Source: Caballeronia insecticola (GTDB lineage Bacteria > Pseudomonadota > Gammaproteobacteria > Burkholderiales > Burkholderiaceae). Taken from it: a DNA stretch of 64,000 nucleotides. How positions within the stretch are numbered: position 1 is the first letter of the stretch; each line of letters opens with the position of its first letter. The stretch covers positions 2,046,001-2,110,000 of the forward strand of contig NC_021287.1 of the NCBI RefSeq assembly GCF_000402035.1, read 5' to 3'. Below, piece by piece: positions 28,464 through 38,360 of this stretch. The translations under genes and the position numbers were made by a program. The notes beneath the pieces are model-generated. The model saw only the letters and a program-made list of their open reading frames with translations, did no database searches and was not told the origin of the DNA.

Positions 28464-29336
28464 TTGCGAGCAGTCTGAAAAGGTCGAAGCTTCGGATCAA
28501 GCTTGGCCGTGATTTATCAGACTGTACAGGTGCAGGCGATAAACCATTATTTTACTTGCGCCCAGGTCCGGTTGCTCACCCGGAAAATCGAGCAACGAGT
28601 TGCACGCACGGCGATATCACCGGCAAGGACGGAGCCCACAGGCGCGTTCGGTCGAGTCGATCGCCGGTCGGTAACGGATTTTTGGTCAAAAAGAATTTTA
28701 TCGGCGAGAAGCGATGGCGCCCGGCGAAAAAGCCGGCTGCCAGCCCGGATTGTCCCTGCCAGCGCGCGGGAGAATCAGGCAAATCGCGGCTCGCCGGTTT
28801 TGCGAACAACTAACGGCGAAAGTCGCTGCTGCGCTGATTCCGGCGAAGCGCGACCACGCCGCAAAGAGGCGAGACACCTGGCCGCCAGCCGACGGGAGCA
28901 ATCCAGCCCGCGGCGGCGCCGGCGCGGCATGGCCGCCATGAGGATCGGTTACGAAGCATCGCGCCGGTTTGCGCGAGACCGCTCTTTTTTCGGCCACCGT
29001 TGGGAGGAAACAGGCTCTGTTGCAAGAGCGCGGGTCGGTTCGGCGCGTCTATTTCGAGACGCCGGGGCCGCTGCGCCGCCGTCCATCCTCGCCACGCGCC
29101 GCGCGGCTCCCCGGCGCCTCGCCGTTGCTTCGCATGCGCCCCACGGCGCGGCAGCCCCTGCGGCCGCCGCAGCCTGCTTTCGGCAATTCTCCCGCCAGAA
29201 GTCCTGCTCCAGCGTGCTTTGTGACAACACACAAAAAGCGTGGCACGCCACCTTCCCGCTTCGCGCGCGTGACGTATCCGGTCACCGACGCCGATTCGCC
29301 TGACGAGGGAAAGCGCAGCCGCTCTGGAGCCGTTTC
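28464..29336 (+). promoter_or_regulatory. Long 5' leader of rne
   Basis: 873 bases without a convincing gene between rluC and rne. The open frames here have poor family features and low codon bias. In E. coli the rne leader (361 nt) holds hairpins through which RNase E limits its own synthesis; a similar but longer leader is inferred here. I could not identify the E. coli hp2/hp3 elements by eye. The A/T-rich stretch near 28675-28705 is a plausible single-stranded cleavage region. Confidence 0.5.
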
Positions 29337-32300
29337 ATGAAACGCATGCTGTTTAACGCGACGCAGCAAGAAGAACTGCGCGTCGCCATCGTCGATGGGC
29401 AGAAGCTCATCGACATCGACATCGAAACCGCCGGGCGCGAACAGCGCAAGGGCAACATTTACAAGGGAGTCATCACCCGCATCGAGCCGTCGCTCGAAGC
29501 CTGCTTCGTGAACTACGGCGAGGACCGCCACGGCTTTCTGCCGTTCAAGGAAGTGGCCCGCCAGTATTTCCGCGACGGCGTCGAGATGCGCTCCGCGCGC
29601 ATTCAGGACGCGCTGCGCGAAGGCCAGGAACTGATCGTTCAGGTCGAAAAGGAAGAGCGCGGCAACAAGGGCGCGGCCCTCACCACGTTCATTTCGCTGG
29701 CCGGACGCTATCTCGTCCTGATGCCGAACAACCCGCGCGGCGGCGGCGTGTCGCGCCGGATCGAAGGCGACGAGCGGCAGGAACTGCGCGAAACCATGGC
29801 GCAGCTCGAATTGCCGGAAGGCATGAGCATCATCGCGCGCACGGCGGGCATCGGCCGTTCGGCCGAAGAACTCCAGTGGGACCTGAACTACCTGATGCAA
29901 CTGTGGCGCGCGATCGAAGCCGCGTCGCAGAACGGCGTCGGCGGCCAGCCGATGCTGATCTATCTCGAATCGAGCCTCGTCATCCGCGCGATTCGCGACT
30001 ATTTCCAGCCGGATATCGGCGAAATTCTCATCGACACGACCGAAATCCATGATCAGGCACGCGCCTTCATGGATATCGTGATGCCCGACAACCTGCAAAA
30101 GGTGAAGCGCTATCACGACGACGTGCCCCTCTTCTCGCGCTTCCAGATCGAGCATCAGATCGAAACGGCGTACTCGCGCACGGTGCCGCTGCCGTCCGGC
30201 GGCGCGATCGTGATCGATCACACCGAGGCGCTCGTCGCCATCGACGTAAACTCGGCGCGCGCGACCAAGGGCGCGGATATCGAGGAAACCGCCACGCGCA
30301 CCAACCTCGAAGCCGCCGATGAAGTCGCGCGCCAGTTGCGTCTGCGCGATCTGGGCGGCCTGATCGTGATCGATTTCATCGACATGGAATCGGCCAAGAG
30401 CCAGCGCGAAGTCGAACAACGCCTGAAAGATGCGCTCAAGCACGACCGTGCGCGCGTACAAATGGGCAAGATTTCGCGCTTCGGTTTGATGGAACTGTCG
30501 CGTCAGCGGCTGCGTCCGGCGCTCTCCGAAGGCAGCCACGTGACCTGCCCGCGCTGTAACGGCACGGGCCATATTCGCGATACCGAATCGTCCGCGCTGC
30601 AAGTGCTGCGGATCATTCAGGAAGAAGCGATGAAGGAAAACACCGCGGCGATCCACTGCCAGGTGCCGGTCGAAGTCACGGCCTTCCTGCTGAACGAAAA
30701 GCGCTCGGAAATCAACAAGATCGAGTCGCGCTTCAAGGTCAACGTCGTCCTGATTCCGAACAAGCATCTGGAGACGCCGCATTACAAGCTCGAGCGCCTG
30801 CGTCACGACGATGCACGCCTCGACGAGCCGCGCGCGTCGTGGAAGATGGCCGTCGAAGCGGCGAGCGAGCTGGAATCGGAAACCGGCTACAGCAAGCGCG
30901 CCGAGGAAGTGAAGCCGAAGCAGGAAGCCGCGGTCAAGGGCATTACGCCCGAGAAGCCCGCGCCGAGCGCGCCGGTCAAGCCCGCGCCTGTCGCGACTCC
31001 GGTTGCTCCGGCGCCGGTGGCCGCGAGCGGCGGGTTCATCGCGTGGATCAAGAATCTGTTCGGCATTCAGCCCGAAGCCAAACCGGCCCCTGCTCCCGTC
31101 GAGGCGCAACCGGCAACGCGCACGCAGCGTGAACGCGGCGAACGCACCGGTGCCGGTGGCGGCGACCGCAACCGTAACCGCCGCAGCGGCGGCGCCGGAC
31201 GCGACGGCGCGGCAGCAGCGGCAGGCACCACGGCCAGCGGCAGCGGCGCGGGTCGTCAGGGCGCGCGTCGCGAAGATCGCGAAGCGCGTGGCGGCCGGGA
31301 AGGACGTGAAGGTCGCGAGGGACGTGAAGGCCGCGAGCTGCGCGAAGTCCGCGAGCCCCGCGAACCGCGTGAAGCTCGTGAACCGCGCGAGGCCCGCGAG
31401 CCGCGTGAACCGCGTGAAACCCGCGAGCGCAACGCAGAACGCGCTGCGCGTCCGGAAGCGGGCGACCGGCCGGAGCGCCGTGAGCGTCCCGAGCGCGGCG
31501 AGCGTGCCGAACGCGGCGAGCGTCCGGAACGTGCTGAACGTGCTGAACGAGCGGAACGGACCGAGCGAGGCGAGCGCGGCGAACGTCGCAAGCCGCAATC
31601 GGAGACTGCCGTCGAGGCGCTGACGCAGGGTGAAACCGTGGCATCGGAAATCGTCGAAACGACGCAAGTCGACTTCGACGTCACGCAGCAAGCAGGCACC
31701 GATGCGGCCAACGCCGAGCAGGCTGCCGCCGCCGCGCGTGAAGGCGAAGAACGCCGCCGTCGCCGTCGTGGCCGTCGTGGTGGCCGCCGCGAGCGCGAAG
31801 AGGATGGCATGACGGTGAATCACGCCGCCGATGTCGCCGAAGCGGAAGGTGCAGCGGAAAGCATGTCGGCGCAAGCCGGCGTGTTCGATGCGGAAGCCGC
31901 GCAGGAAGCAGGGGCGCGTCGCGAAACGCGTCCGGCCGCGCCGCAGGTGGTCGAGGAGCGGGTCGAGCAAGTTGCTTCCGAGCAATTTGTCGCTGCCGCA
32001 GCTCAACCGACCGAAGTCCGTACGCCGGAACCGGCGCCCGCCGCAGCCGAAGAAGCACCGGTTGCCAAGGCCGTCGAAGCCGAGCCGTTCGAACTGAAGG
32101 CGCAATCGCCCGAAACCGCGACGCCGGATCTCTTCGCCAAGCCGGTTCCGGCGCCCGCGATCGAGAATCCGTTCGGTCCGTCGCCGAAGACCGAAACGAA
32201 GGTGAGCGATCCGTTCGCGCCCGTCGTGACGGAAGCCGCGAAGCCGGTGCAGGCGTCCGAGCCGGTCGAAGCTGCCCGCGTTCCGGCCGAGCGCGAAGCG

Positions 32301-32696
32301 GTTGCCGCATCTGTCGAAGCGGCCGAAGCCGCCGAGCCGGTGAAGACCGCCGCGCTCGCATCGACGCCCGAGGCAAGCATCGTCGAACCGGTGAAGCAGG
32401 TCGAAAGCGTCGCCACGCAAGCGCCCGCAGCAGTTGTTGCGGAACCGGTGAAGGCGGCCGCTGTAGCGCCGTCGGCGCCCGCGACCGCCACGCCGATCGC
32501 CGTCGAACCGCTTCAGCCGATGCTCGAGCGCGCCGGCCTCGTCTGGGTGAACACGGACGAGACCAAGCTGCGCGAGGCCAACGTTGCCGCAGCGCGCGAA
32601 GCGGCACCGGCACGCGTGCCGCGCGAGCGCAAGTCGCTCCCGCCGGCCGACTTGACGCCGATGCAGCAAGTGGAAACAGGCAAGAGCATCCACTGA
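29337..32696 (+). CDS. rne: Ribonuclease E
   Basis: 1119 residues. The catalytic half contains the S1 domain (about 38-120), the metal-binding Asp303 ([14 protein letters not shown]) and the zinc-link Cys404/Cys407 (CPRCNGTG), at the same numbering as E. coli. It initiates decay and processing of most RNAs and scaffolds the degradosome at the membrane. The second half is disordered: a Lys/Arg patch, a long Arg-Glu repeat region (about 640-745) and an Ala/Pro/Glu-rich tail (750-1060), ending in a short conserved block ([18 protein letters not shown]). It terminates at a strong hairpin 49 bases later. Confidence 0.97.
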   Translation: MKRMLFNATQQEELRVAIVDGQKLIDIDIETAGREQRKGNIYKGVITRIEPSLEACFVNYGEDRHGFLPFKEVARQYFRDGVEMRSARIQDALREGQELIVQVEKEERGNKGAALTTFISLAGRYLVLMPNNPRGGGVSRRIEGDERQELRETMAQLELPEGMSIIARTAGIGRSAEELQWDLNYLMQLWRAIEAASQNGVGGQPMLIYLESSLVIRAIRDYFQPDIGEILIDTTEIHDQARAFMDIVMPDNLQKVKRYHDDVPLFSRFQIEHQIETAYSRTVPLPSGGAIVIDHTEALVAIDVNSARATKGADIEETATRTNLEAADEVARQLRLRDLGGLIVIDFIDMESAKSQREVEQRLKDALKHDRARVQMGKISRFGLMELSRQRLRPALSEGSHVTCPRCNGTGHIRDTESSALQVLRIIQEEAMKENTAAIHCQVPVEVTAFLLNEKRSEINKIESRFKVNVVLIPNKHLETPHYKLERLRHDDARLDEPRASWKMAVEAASELESETGYSKRAEEVKPKQEAAVKGITPEKPAPSAPVKPAPVATPVAPAPVAASGGFIAWIKNLFGIQPEAKPAPAPVEAQPATRTQRERGERTGAGGGDRNRNRRSGGAGRDGAAAAAGTTASGSGAGRQGARREDREARGGREGREGREGREGRELREVREPREPREAREPREAREPREPRETRERNAERAARPEAGDRPERRERPERGERAERGERPERAERAERAERTERGERGERRKPQSETAVEALTQGETVASEIVETTQVDFDVTQQAGTDAANAEQAAAAAREGEERRRRRRGRRGGRREREEDGMTVNHAADVAEAEGAAESMSAQAGVFDAEAAQEAGARRETRPAAPQVVEERVEQVASEQFVAAAAQPTEVRTPEPAPAAAEEAPVAKAVEAEPFELKAQSPETATPDLFAKPVPAPAIENPFGPSPKTETKVSDPFAPVVTEAAKPVQASEPVEAARVPAEREAVAASVEAAEAAEPVKTAALASTPEASIVEPVKQVESVATQAPAAVVAEPVKAAAVAPSAPATATPIAVEPLQPMLERAGLVWVNTDETKLREANVAAAREAAPARVPRERKSLPPADLTPMQQVETGKSIH

Positions 32697-32744
32697 GCGC
32701 GTCGCACCGGCACGGACTCCGGTCCGTGAACGGCTGAGGCTTAG

Positions 32745-32780
32745 AAAACGCCATCGACTTACGTCGATGGCGTTTTTTTT
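32745..32780 (+). terminator. Rho-independent terminator of rne
   Basis: A 12-bp stem (AACGCCATCGAC / GTCGATGGCGTT) with a 4-base loop is followed by eight T residues. Confidence 0.92.
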
Positions 32781-32923
32781 GCGCGCTTTCATACGCAAAT
32801 GCGGGAAAACCGGGACGACGCATCGACGCGGCCCCGCGCCTCCGATCGCCCGGTTCCGCTAAAATGAACCCGTCGTCAAATTATTCGAACGAGGCCCGAG
32901 CGGCCCAGTCTCTGCGAGTCAAT

Positions 32924-34030
32924 ATGTCCCGACGCATCATTCCCGTGGCCGACATCAGCGCGATTCCGGATTTCTCCGGCGCGGCGTCGTTGCCGTCCGG
33001 AACGCTCGTGGATACGCTCGCGCGCCCGCTGCGCGATTTGCGCATCTCGGTGACGGATCGTTGCAATTTCCGCTGCGTGTACTGCATGCCGCGTGAAGTG
33101 TTCGACAAGGACTATCAGTTTTTGCCGCACGCCGCCCTGCTCTCATTCGAGGAAATCGAGCGGCTTGCACGCGTGTTCGTCGCGCATGGCGTGGAGAAAA
33201 TTCGCCTGACCGGCGGCGAGCCGCTGTTGCGCAAAAACATCGAATATCTGATCGAGCGGCTCGCACTCTTGCGCACGCCCGCGGGCCGGCCGCTCGATGT
33301 CACGCTCACCACCAACGGCTCGCTGCTCGCGCGCAAGGCACGGGCGCTCAAGGACGCCGGTCTGTCGCGCGTCACGGTCAGTCTGGACGCGCTGGACGAT
33401 GCGCTCTTTCGCCGTATGAACGACGCCGATTTCGCCGTCGGCGACGTGCTCGAAGGAATCGACGCCGCGCAGGCTGTCGGACTTGCGCCGCTCAAGGTGA
33501 ACATGGTCGTCAAGCGCGGCACGAACGACCAGGAAATCGTGCCGATGGCGCGCCACTTCAAAGGCAGCGGCGCGATTCTGCGCTTCATCGAATATATGGA
33601 CGTCGGCGCGTCGAACGGCTGGAACATGAGCGAAGTGCTGCCGTCGGCGCAAGTGGTGGAGCACATCGACGCGCATTTCCCGCTCGCGCCGCTCGAAGCG
33701 CACACGGCCGCCGAGACGGCGCAGCGCTGGGGCTATCGCGACGGCGGCGGCGAAATCGGCGTGATTTCGAGCGTCACGCGCGCGTTTTGCGGTTCGTGCA
33801 CGCGCGCGCGCCTGTCGACGGAAGGCAAGCTCTATCTGTGTCTCTTCGCGGTGGCCGGGCACGATCTGCGCAGCCTGATCCGCGCCGGCGCCAGCGACGA
33901 CGATGTCGCGACCGCCCTCGCCCGCATCTGGGAAGCGCGCGGCGACCGCTATTCGCAGTTGCGCGGCAGCGCATCGGCGCAGGCGCGTGAGGACGGGCCC
34001 CGCGTCGAGATGTCGTACATCGGCGGCTGA
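32924..34030 (+). CDS. moaA: GTP 3',8-cyclase MoaA
   Basis: 368 residues from ATG 32924. Radical-SAM enzyme for the first step of molybdenum-cofactor synthesis. N-terminal cluster Cys47/51/54 ([13 protein letters not shown]), GGEPLLR motif, C-terminal second cluster ([19 protein letters not shown]) and the terminal Gly-Gly are all present. An in-frame ATG at 32864 would add 20 residues, but that stretch has low GC3 for this genome and looks like leader. moaA, mobA and moeA lie together on this strand. Confidence 0.96.
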   Translation: MSRRIIPVADISAIPDFSGAASLPSGTLVDTLARPLRDLRISVTDRCNFRCVYCMPREVFDKDYQFLPHAALLSFEEIERLARVFVAHGVEKIRLTGGEPLLRKNIEYLIERLALLRTPAGRPLDVTLTTNGSLLARKARALKDAGLSRVTVSLDALDDALFRRMNDADFAVGDVLEGIDAAQAVGLAPLKVNMVVKRGTNDQEIVPMARHFKGSGAILRFIEYMDVGASNGWNMSEVLPSAQVVEHIDAHFPLAPLEAHTAAETAQRWGYRDGGGEIGVISSVTRAFCGSCTRARLSTEGKLYLCLFAVAGHDLRSLIRAGASDDDVATALARIWEARGDRYSQLRGSASAQAREDGPRVEMSYIGG

Positions 34031-34046
34031 CGCAAGCGGCTCGCGC

Positions 34047-34676
34047 GTGCAGACCGCTTCTACCACTCACTTGACGTCTGACATCACGGCGCTTCTGCTC
34101 GCGGGCGGGCGCGGCTCGCGCATGGGCGGCGTCGACAAAGGCATGCACTCGTTCCGCGGCGAGCCGCTCGCGCTGCACGCGATGCGGCGTCTCGCGCCTC
34201 AGGCGGCCGCCATGCTGATCAGCGCCAATCGTTCGATTCAAGACTATGAGCGTCTGAGCGCGGCATTCGGCGGCCGCGTCGTCGTGGATTCGCGCGCGGA
34301 TTATCCCGGGCCGCTCGCCGGCATCGTCGCCGGCCTGCGCGCCGCGACCACCGAGTTCGTGCTGGTCGCCCCCTGCGATGCCCCTTTCGTCGACGAGCAT
34401 CTCGGCGCCGCGTTGATGCGCGCACTGGACGACAAGCACGTCGACATCGCGTATGCGGCCACCGTCGAAGCATCCGGCGAAGTGCTCGTGCATCCGGTAT
34501 TCGCGCTCGTGCGCGCATCGCTCGCCGATGACCTCGACGCCTGGCTGGACGCCGGCGAGCGCAAGGTTCGCGCGTGGTACGCGCGCCACACGGCGGCGGA
34601 AGTGCAATTTCACGATGTACGCGCGTTTTACAATATCAACGATTTGCAACAGCTGGCCGATTTGGAACGCCGCTAG
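34047..34676 (+). CDS. mobA: Molybdenum cofactor guanylyltransferase MobA
   Basis: About 209 residues. It attaches GMP to molybdopterin. The nucleotidyltransferase signature ALLLAGGRGSRMGGVDKGM, then VVVDSRADYPGPLAGI and VAPCDAPFVDEHL, identify it. No ATG precedes the domain in frame; GTG 34047 is the likely start, with TTG 34071 as an alternative. It lies 16 bases after moaA. Confidence 0.94.
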   Translation: MQTASTTHLTSDITALLLAGGRGSRMGGVDKGMHSFRGEPLALHAMRRLAPQAAAMLISANRSIQDYERLSAAFGGRVVVDSRADYPGPLAGIVAGLRAATTEFVLVAPCDAPFVDEHLGAALMRALDDKHVDIAYAATVEASGEVLVHPVFALVRASLADDLDAWLDAGERKVRAWYARHTAAEVQFHDVRAFYNINDLQQLADLERR

Positions 34677-34748
34677 ACCAGCGCGTTCGACCATCTCACG
34701 GCGCGGGGCCGCTTCATCGCCCATCCAGCGCGCGATCCACTCCGATTC

Positions 34749-36059
34749 ATGACCACGTCCAAGGATTTTTCCGCTTGCGTCGCTCAGTACGATCCGAATG
34801 CGCTGCCTGTCGAGGCGGCGCAGGAAATCGTGCGCCAGTGGGCAATGCCGCGCGCGTCCAACGCACAGACGGAACGCGTGAGCCTGCACGATGCGCTCGG
34901 CCGCGTGCTCGCTGAAGACGTGATCTCGCCCATCGACGTGCCCGCCTTCGATAACTCCGCCATGGACGGCTACGCGTTCTCCGGCGCGGCGCTCGCACGC
35001 AGCAGCGGCAGCGACACGATCGATCTCGCCGTCGCGGGCACGGCGTTCGCCGGCCGCCCGTTCGCGGCCACGCCGGGCGCCGCCGAATGCGTGCGCATCA
35101 TGACGGGCGCGCTGATGCCCGCCGGTTGCGACACGGTGATTCCGCAGGAACACGTCACGCGCGCGGGCGACACGATCCGCTTCGCCGCCGCGAAAATCCG
35201 CGCGGGACAAAACCGCCGTCTGTCCGGCGAAGATCTCGCGAAGGGCAAGCCCGCGTTGCTCGCCGGGCGCATCGTGCGCGCGTCCGATCTCGGTTTGCTC
35301 GCGTCGCTCGGCATTGCCGACGTGTCGGTACACAAGCGTCTCGTCGTGGCCTTCTTTTCGACGGGCGACGAGTTGCGTTCAGTCGGCGAAACATTGAGTC
35401 CGGGCAGCGTCTACGACAGCAACCGCTACACCCTCTTCGCGATGCTCAAACGTCTGGGCGTCGAGACGATCGATCTCGGCGTCGTGCGCGACGACCGTGC
35501 ATCGCTCGAAAAGGCGCTGCGCGAGGCGACTGCACGCGCGGATGTCGTGATCAGTTCGGGCGGCGTGTCGGTCGGCGACGCCGATTTCACGCGCGAGCTG
35601 ATGAGTTCGCTTGGCGACATCGCGTTCTGGAAAATCGCGATGCGCCCCGGCCGGCCGCTCGCGTTCGGCCGCCTGTGGTCGGGCGCGCGTCCGGGCGCGG
35701 GCAAACCGGCGCTGTTCTTCGGATTGCCGGGCAACCCGGTCGCCGTGATGGCGACCTTCTACTTCATCGTGCGCGAGGCATTGCTCGCGATGTCGGGCGC
35801 GGCGCACCAGCCGCTCACGGTCATCCGCGCGCGCGCTGCCGAGCCGATCAAAAAACGCGCGGGCCGCACCGAGTTCCAGCGCGGCATCGCCACGCGCGAG
35901 GCCGACGGCCGCTGGAGCGTCGTCACGACCGGTTCGCAGGGATCCGGCGTGCTCAGTTCGATGAGCGAAGCGAACTGCTTCATCGTGCTGGAACACGCGC
36001 GCGGCGAGATCGACGCCGGCGAAGACGTCGAGATCGTGCCCTTCGACGGCCTGATCTGA
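34749..36059 (+). CDS. moeA: Molybdopterin molybdenumtransferase MoeA
   Basis: 436 residues. It inserts molybdate into molybdopterin-AMP. Motifs: PAFDNSAMDGYAF, VRIMTGALMPAGCDTVIPQE, STGDEL, SSGGVSVGDADFT and LPGNPVAVMATF. Third of the three Moco genes here; moaB, moaC, moaD/E and mogA are not in the window. The ATG at 34749 gives the usual length. Confidence 0.96.
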   Translation: MTTSKDFSACVAQYDPNALPVEAAQEIVRQWAMPRASNAQTERVSLHDALGRVLAEDVISPIDVPAFDNSAMDGYAFSGAALARSSGSDTIDLAVAGTAFAGRPFAATPGAAECVRIMTGALMPAGCDTVIPQEHVTRAGDTIRFAAAKIRAGQNRRLSGEDLAKGKPALLAGRIVRASDLGLLASLGIADVSVHKRLVVAFFSTGDELRSVGETLSPGSVYDSNRYTLFAMLKRLGVETIDLGVVRDDRASLEKALREATARADVVISSGGVSVGDADFTRELMSSLGDIAFWKIAMRPGRPLAFGRLWSGARPGAGKPALFFGLPGNPVAVMATFYFIVREALLAMSGAAHQPLTVIRARAAEPIKKRAGRTEFQRGIATREADGRWSVVTTGSQGSGVLSSMSEANCFIVLEHARGEIDAGEDVEIVPFDGLI

Positions 36060-36122
36060 CGGACGCTCGATGCGGTGCCGCCGAAACATACATTCCTACA
36101 TAGATAGACGGGGCTTCCTTCC

Positions 36123-36398
36123 ATGAAAAAACAGATCACATTCATCGCACCAGGACAGACCGCCAAGGCGCTGATCCTCGTGTATCTGACCTTCAGCGTG
36201 CCGATCGTGCTGCTCGGCGTGGTCGTCGCGTTCGTGCGCTACGGCTCGGTGGAAGTGAGCACGGTCACGAGCGCGCTGTTGCTCAACGCAATTCTCGGCT
36301 TCATCCTGCTGTGGATCGCGTGCCACGCGTACAACTGGGTGGCGTCGCGTTTCGGCGGCATCGAGATCGTGTTGTCCGACGCGCCGGAGGAAGCATGA
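36123..36398 (+). CDS. Two-helix small membrane protein
   Basis: 91 residues, not recognised. Two hydrophobic helices (about 17-38, LILVYLTFSVPIVLLGVVVAFV, and 48-68, SALLLNAILGFILLWIACHAY) are joined by a short loop; the C-terminus is short and acidic. Its stop overlaps the start of the GNAT gene (ATGA), so the two are co-translated. Possibly a conserved inner-membrane protein of Burkholderiaceae; no function inferred. Confidence 0.8.
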   Translation: MKKQITFIAPGQTAKALILVYLTFSVPIVLLGVVVAFVRYGSVEVSTVTSALLLNAILGFILLWIACHAYNWVASRFGGIEIVLSDAPEEA

Positions 36399-36895
36399 AC
36401 GATACGGCACGCACATCAGCGGTTGCCACGATCCGCGCGGCCACGCCCGCGGACATCCCTGCGATCTTCGCGCTGATGTACGAACTCGCCGAGTTCGAGA
36501 AGCTCACGCATTTGTTCATCGCCACGGAAGAAGGCGTGCACGACGCGCTCTTCGGCGCACGCCCGGCTGCCGAAGCGCTGGTCGCCGAGCGGGACGGCGA
36601 GATCGTGAGTTACGCGCTGTTCTTCCAGAACTTCTCGACTTTCCTCGGCAAACGCGGTCTTTATCTGGAAGACCTCTATGTCCGTCCTTCGATGCGCGGC
36701 AGCGGCCTCGGCACGCTGATGCTCAAGAAGCTCGCCGCGCTCGCGGTCGAGCGCCAGTGCGGCCGCTTCGAATGGTCGGTGCTCGACTGGAATCAGAACG
36801 CCATCGACTTCTACGAAAAGATGGGCGCGACCGTGCTGCCCGACTGGCGCATCGTGCGCGTGACCGGCGAGCCGCTCGAACGCCTCGCCGGCTGA
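36395..36895 (+). CDS. GNAT family N-acetyltransferase
   Basis: 166 residues. It transfers an acetyl group from acetyl-CoA to an amine. The acetyl-CoA pyrophosphate loop is visible in LYVRPSMRGSGLGTLMLKKLA, and the C-terminal part (WSVLDWNQNAIDFYEKMGA) resembles spermidine/spermine or thialysine acetyltransferases. The ATG at 36395 overlaps the upstream stop by 4 bases. Substrate not determinable. Confidence 0.9.
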   Translation: MNDTARTSAVATIRAATPADIPAIFALMYELAEFEKLTHLFIATEEGVHDALFGARPAAEALVAERDGEIVSYALFFQNFSTFLGKRGLYLEDLYVRPSMRGSGLGTLMLKKLAALAVERQCGRFEWSVLDWNQNAIDFYEKMGATVLPDWRIVRVTGEPLERLAG

Positions 36896-36911
36896 CGCTG
36901 GCTGAATCAGA

Positions 36912-38360
36912 TCAGATGTCGTCGTCGCTTTCGGGCGATGACGCGCTGCCCAGCAATCCCGTCGCCTGTTCTCCCGGCAGCGCCTCGACATCGCGCAGGC
37001 GCCGGTCCATCTGCCGCGTGCGGGTCTGCGCCGCTTCGATCGAACGCGTGACGGTTTCGAGTTGCGACTTCGTTCTCGCCAACACCTCACCGAATTTACC
37101 GAACTCGGTCTTCACCGCGCCGAGCACCTGCCACACTTCGCTCGAACGTTTTTCGATAGCGAGCGTGCGGAAGCCCATCTGCAGGCTGTTGAGCAACGCG
37201 GTCAGCGTGGTGGGCCCCGCGATGCTCACGCGAAATTCCCGCTGCAACGAATCGCTCAGGCCCGGGCGGCGCAGCACTTCCGCATAGAGCCCTTCGGTCG
37301 GCAGGAACAGCAGCGCGAAGTCCGTAGTGTGCGGCGGCGCGACGTACTTCTGCGCGATCGATTTCGCCTCCGCACGCAAGCGTCCTTCGAGCGCGCGGGA
37401 TGCGTCCTCGACCGCCGCCGGATCGGCACGCTCCTGTGCATCGATCAGACGCTCGTAGTCTTCACGCGGAAACTTCGCGTCGATGGGCAACCAGACCGGC
37501 GTGGCCGCATCGCCCGGCGCACCGGGTGCGTCGTGCCGGCCGGGCAGCTTGATGGCGAACTCCACGCGCTCGTTGCTCTTCGGAATGGTCGCGACGTTCT
37601 TCGCGTATTGATCGGGCGTGAGCAGCTGTTCGAGCAGCGATTCCAGTTGCACTTCGCCCCAGATGCCGCGCGTCTTGACGTTGGTCAGCACCTTCTTCAG
37701 ATCGCCGACGCCCGCCGCGAGCGTCTGCATCTCGCCGAGCCCGCGATGCACTTGCTCCAGCCGGTCCGACACGAGCTTGAACGACTCGCCGAGTCGCTGT
37801 TCGAGCGTCGCGTGCAGTTTCTCGTCGACGGTGCGGCGCATTTCGTCGAGCTTCGTTGCGTTGTTCGCCTCGATGTCCTTCAGCCGCGCTTCGAGCGTCG
37901 CGCGCACTTCGCCGAGACGCCGCTCGTTCGCCTCCGACAGTTGCGAAAGATGCAGCGACACGGAATCGGCGAAACGCTTCAGCGCGTTGCCCTGATCCTC
38001 GCGCGCCTGCTGACTCTGTTGCGCGAGCTGCTGCGCGAGCGCGTCGAACTGCGCGTTCTGCACGCTCGACGTGCTCGCGAGTTGCGTCGCCAGCGTCTGG
38101 TGGAACTGCGTGAATCCGCTCTGCGATTCCATGCGCGATACGCGCGCGCTCTCCGCGATATCGCCGCGCAGGCCGCGTTCGAGCCGCTCCTGCGCGCGCG
38201 AGTGCGCCTCGCCCATATCAATGACGCGGTCCGTGAGCGCCTCGAATTCCGCGTAGATGTCCGCGTTCGAGCCGCGCCGCATCGACATGACGAGCGCAAC
38301 GAGCGCCACCACCAGCGCGACCGCCAGCACGGCGACCGCGCCTAACAGCAAATCCGTCAT
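36912..38360 (-). CDS. rmuC: DNA recombination protein RmuC
   Basis: 482 residues. An N-terminal membrane anchor (LLLGAVAVLAVALVVALVALVMS) is followed by a long coiled coil (about 30-200) and a nuclease-like RmuC domain (GVGDLKKVLTNVKTRGIWGEVQLESLLEQLL, VWLPIDAKFPREDYERL, FALLFLPTEGLYAEVL). RmuC restrains inversion between short repeats in E. coli. It overlaps the reductase gene by 4 bases and is last in a four-gene minus-strand operon. Confidence 0.94.
   Translation of the reverse strand: MTDLLLGAVAVLAVALVVALVALVMSMRRGSNADIYAEFEALTDRVIDMGEAHSRAQERLERGLRGDIAESARVSRMESQSGFTQFHQTLATQLASTSSVQNAQFDALAQQLAQQSQQAREDQGNALKRFADSVSLHLSQLSEANERRLGEVRATLEARLKDIEANNATKLDEMRRTVDEKLHATLEQRLGESFKLVSDRLEQVHRGLGEMQTLAAGVGDLKKVLTNVKTRGIWGEVQLESLLEQLLTPDQYAKNVATIPKSNERVEFAIKLPGRHDAPGAPGDAATPVWLPIDAKFPREDYERLIDAQERADPAAVEDASRALEGRLRAEAKSIAQKYVAPPHTTDFALLFLPTEGLYAEVLRRPGLSDSLQREFRVSIAGPTTLTALLNSLQMGFRTLAIEKRSSEVWQVLGAVKTEFGKFGEVLARTKSQLETVTRSIEAAQTRTRQMDRRLRDVEALPGEQATGLLGSASSPESDDDI

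Noticed and set aside
28503..29303. Possible coding frame (266 residues) in the rne leader
   Set aside because: Arg/Ala-rich with no motif, poor start context and no codon-position bias; several frames are open together, as expected in high-GC DNA without stops.
31300..31600. CRISPR-like array in the rne gene
   Set aside because: The short repeats are imperfect, in frame and code for Arg-Glu-rich protein; there are no spacers of uniform length.
29049..32798. A 1249-residue open frame antisense to rne
   Set aside because: It is a by-product of the highly biased, GC3-rich and repetitive rne sequence. The sense frame has all RNase E catalytic residues; the antisense protein is Arg/Phe/Gly-rich without any domain.
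32781..32923. Molybdenum-cofactor riboswitch before moaA
   Set aside because: The gap after the rne terminator is short and holds no structure like the Moco riboswitch that I can recognise.
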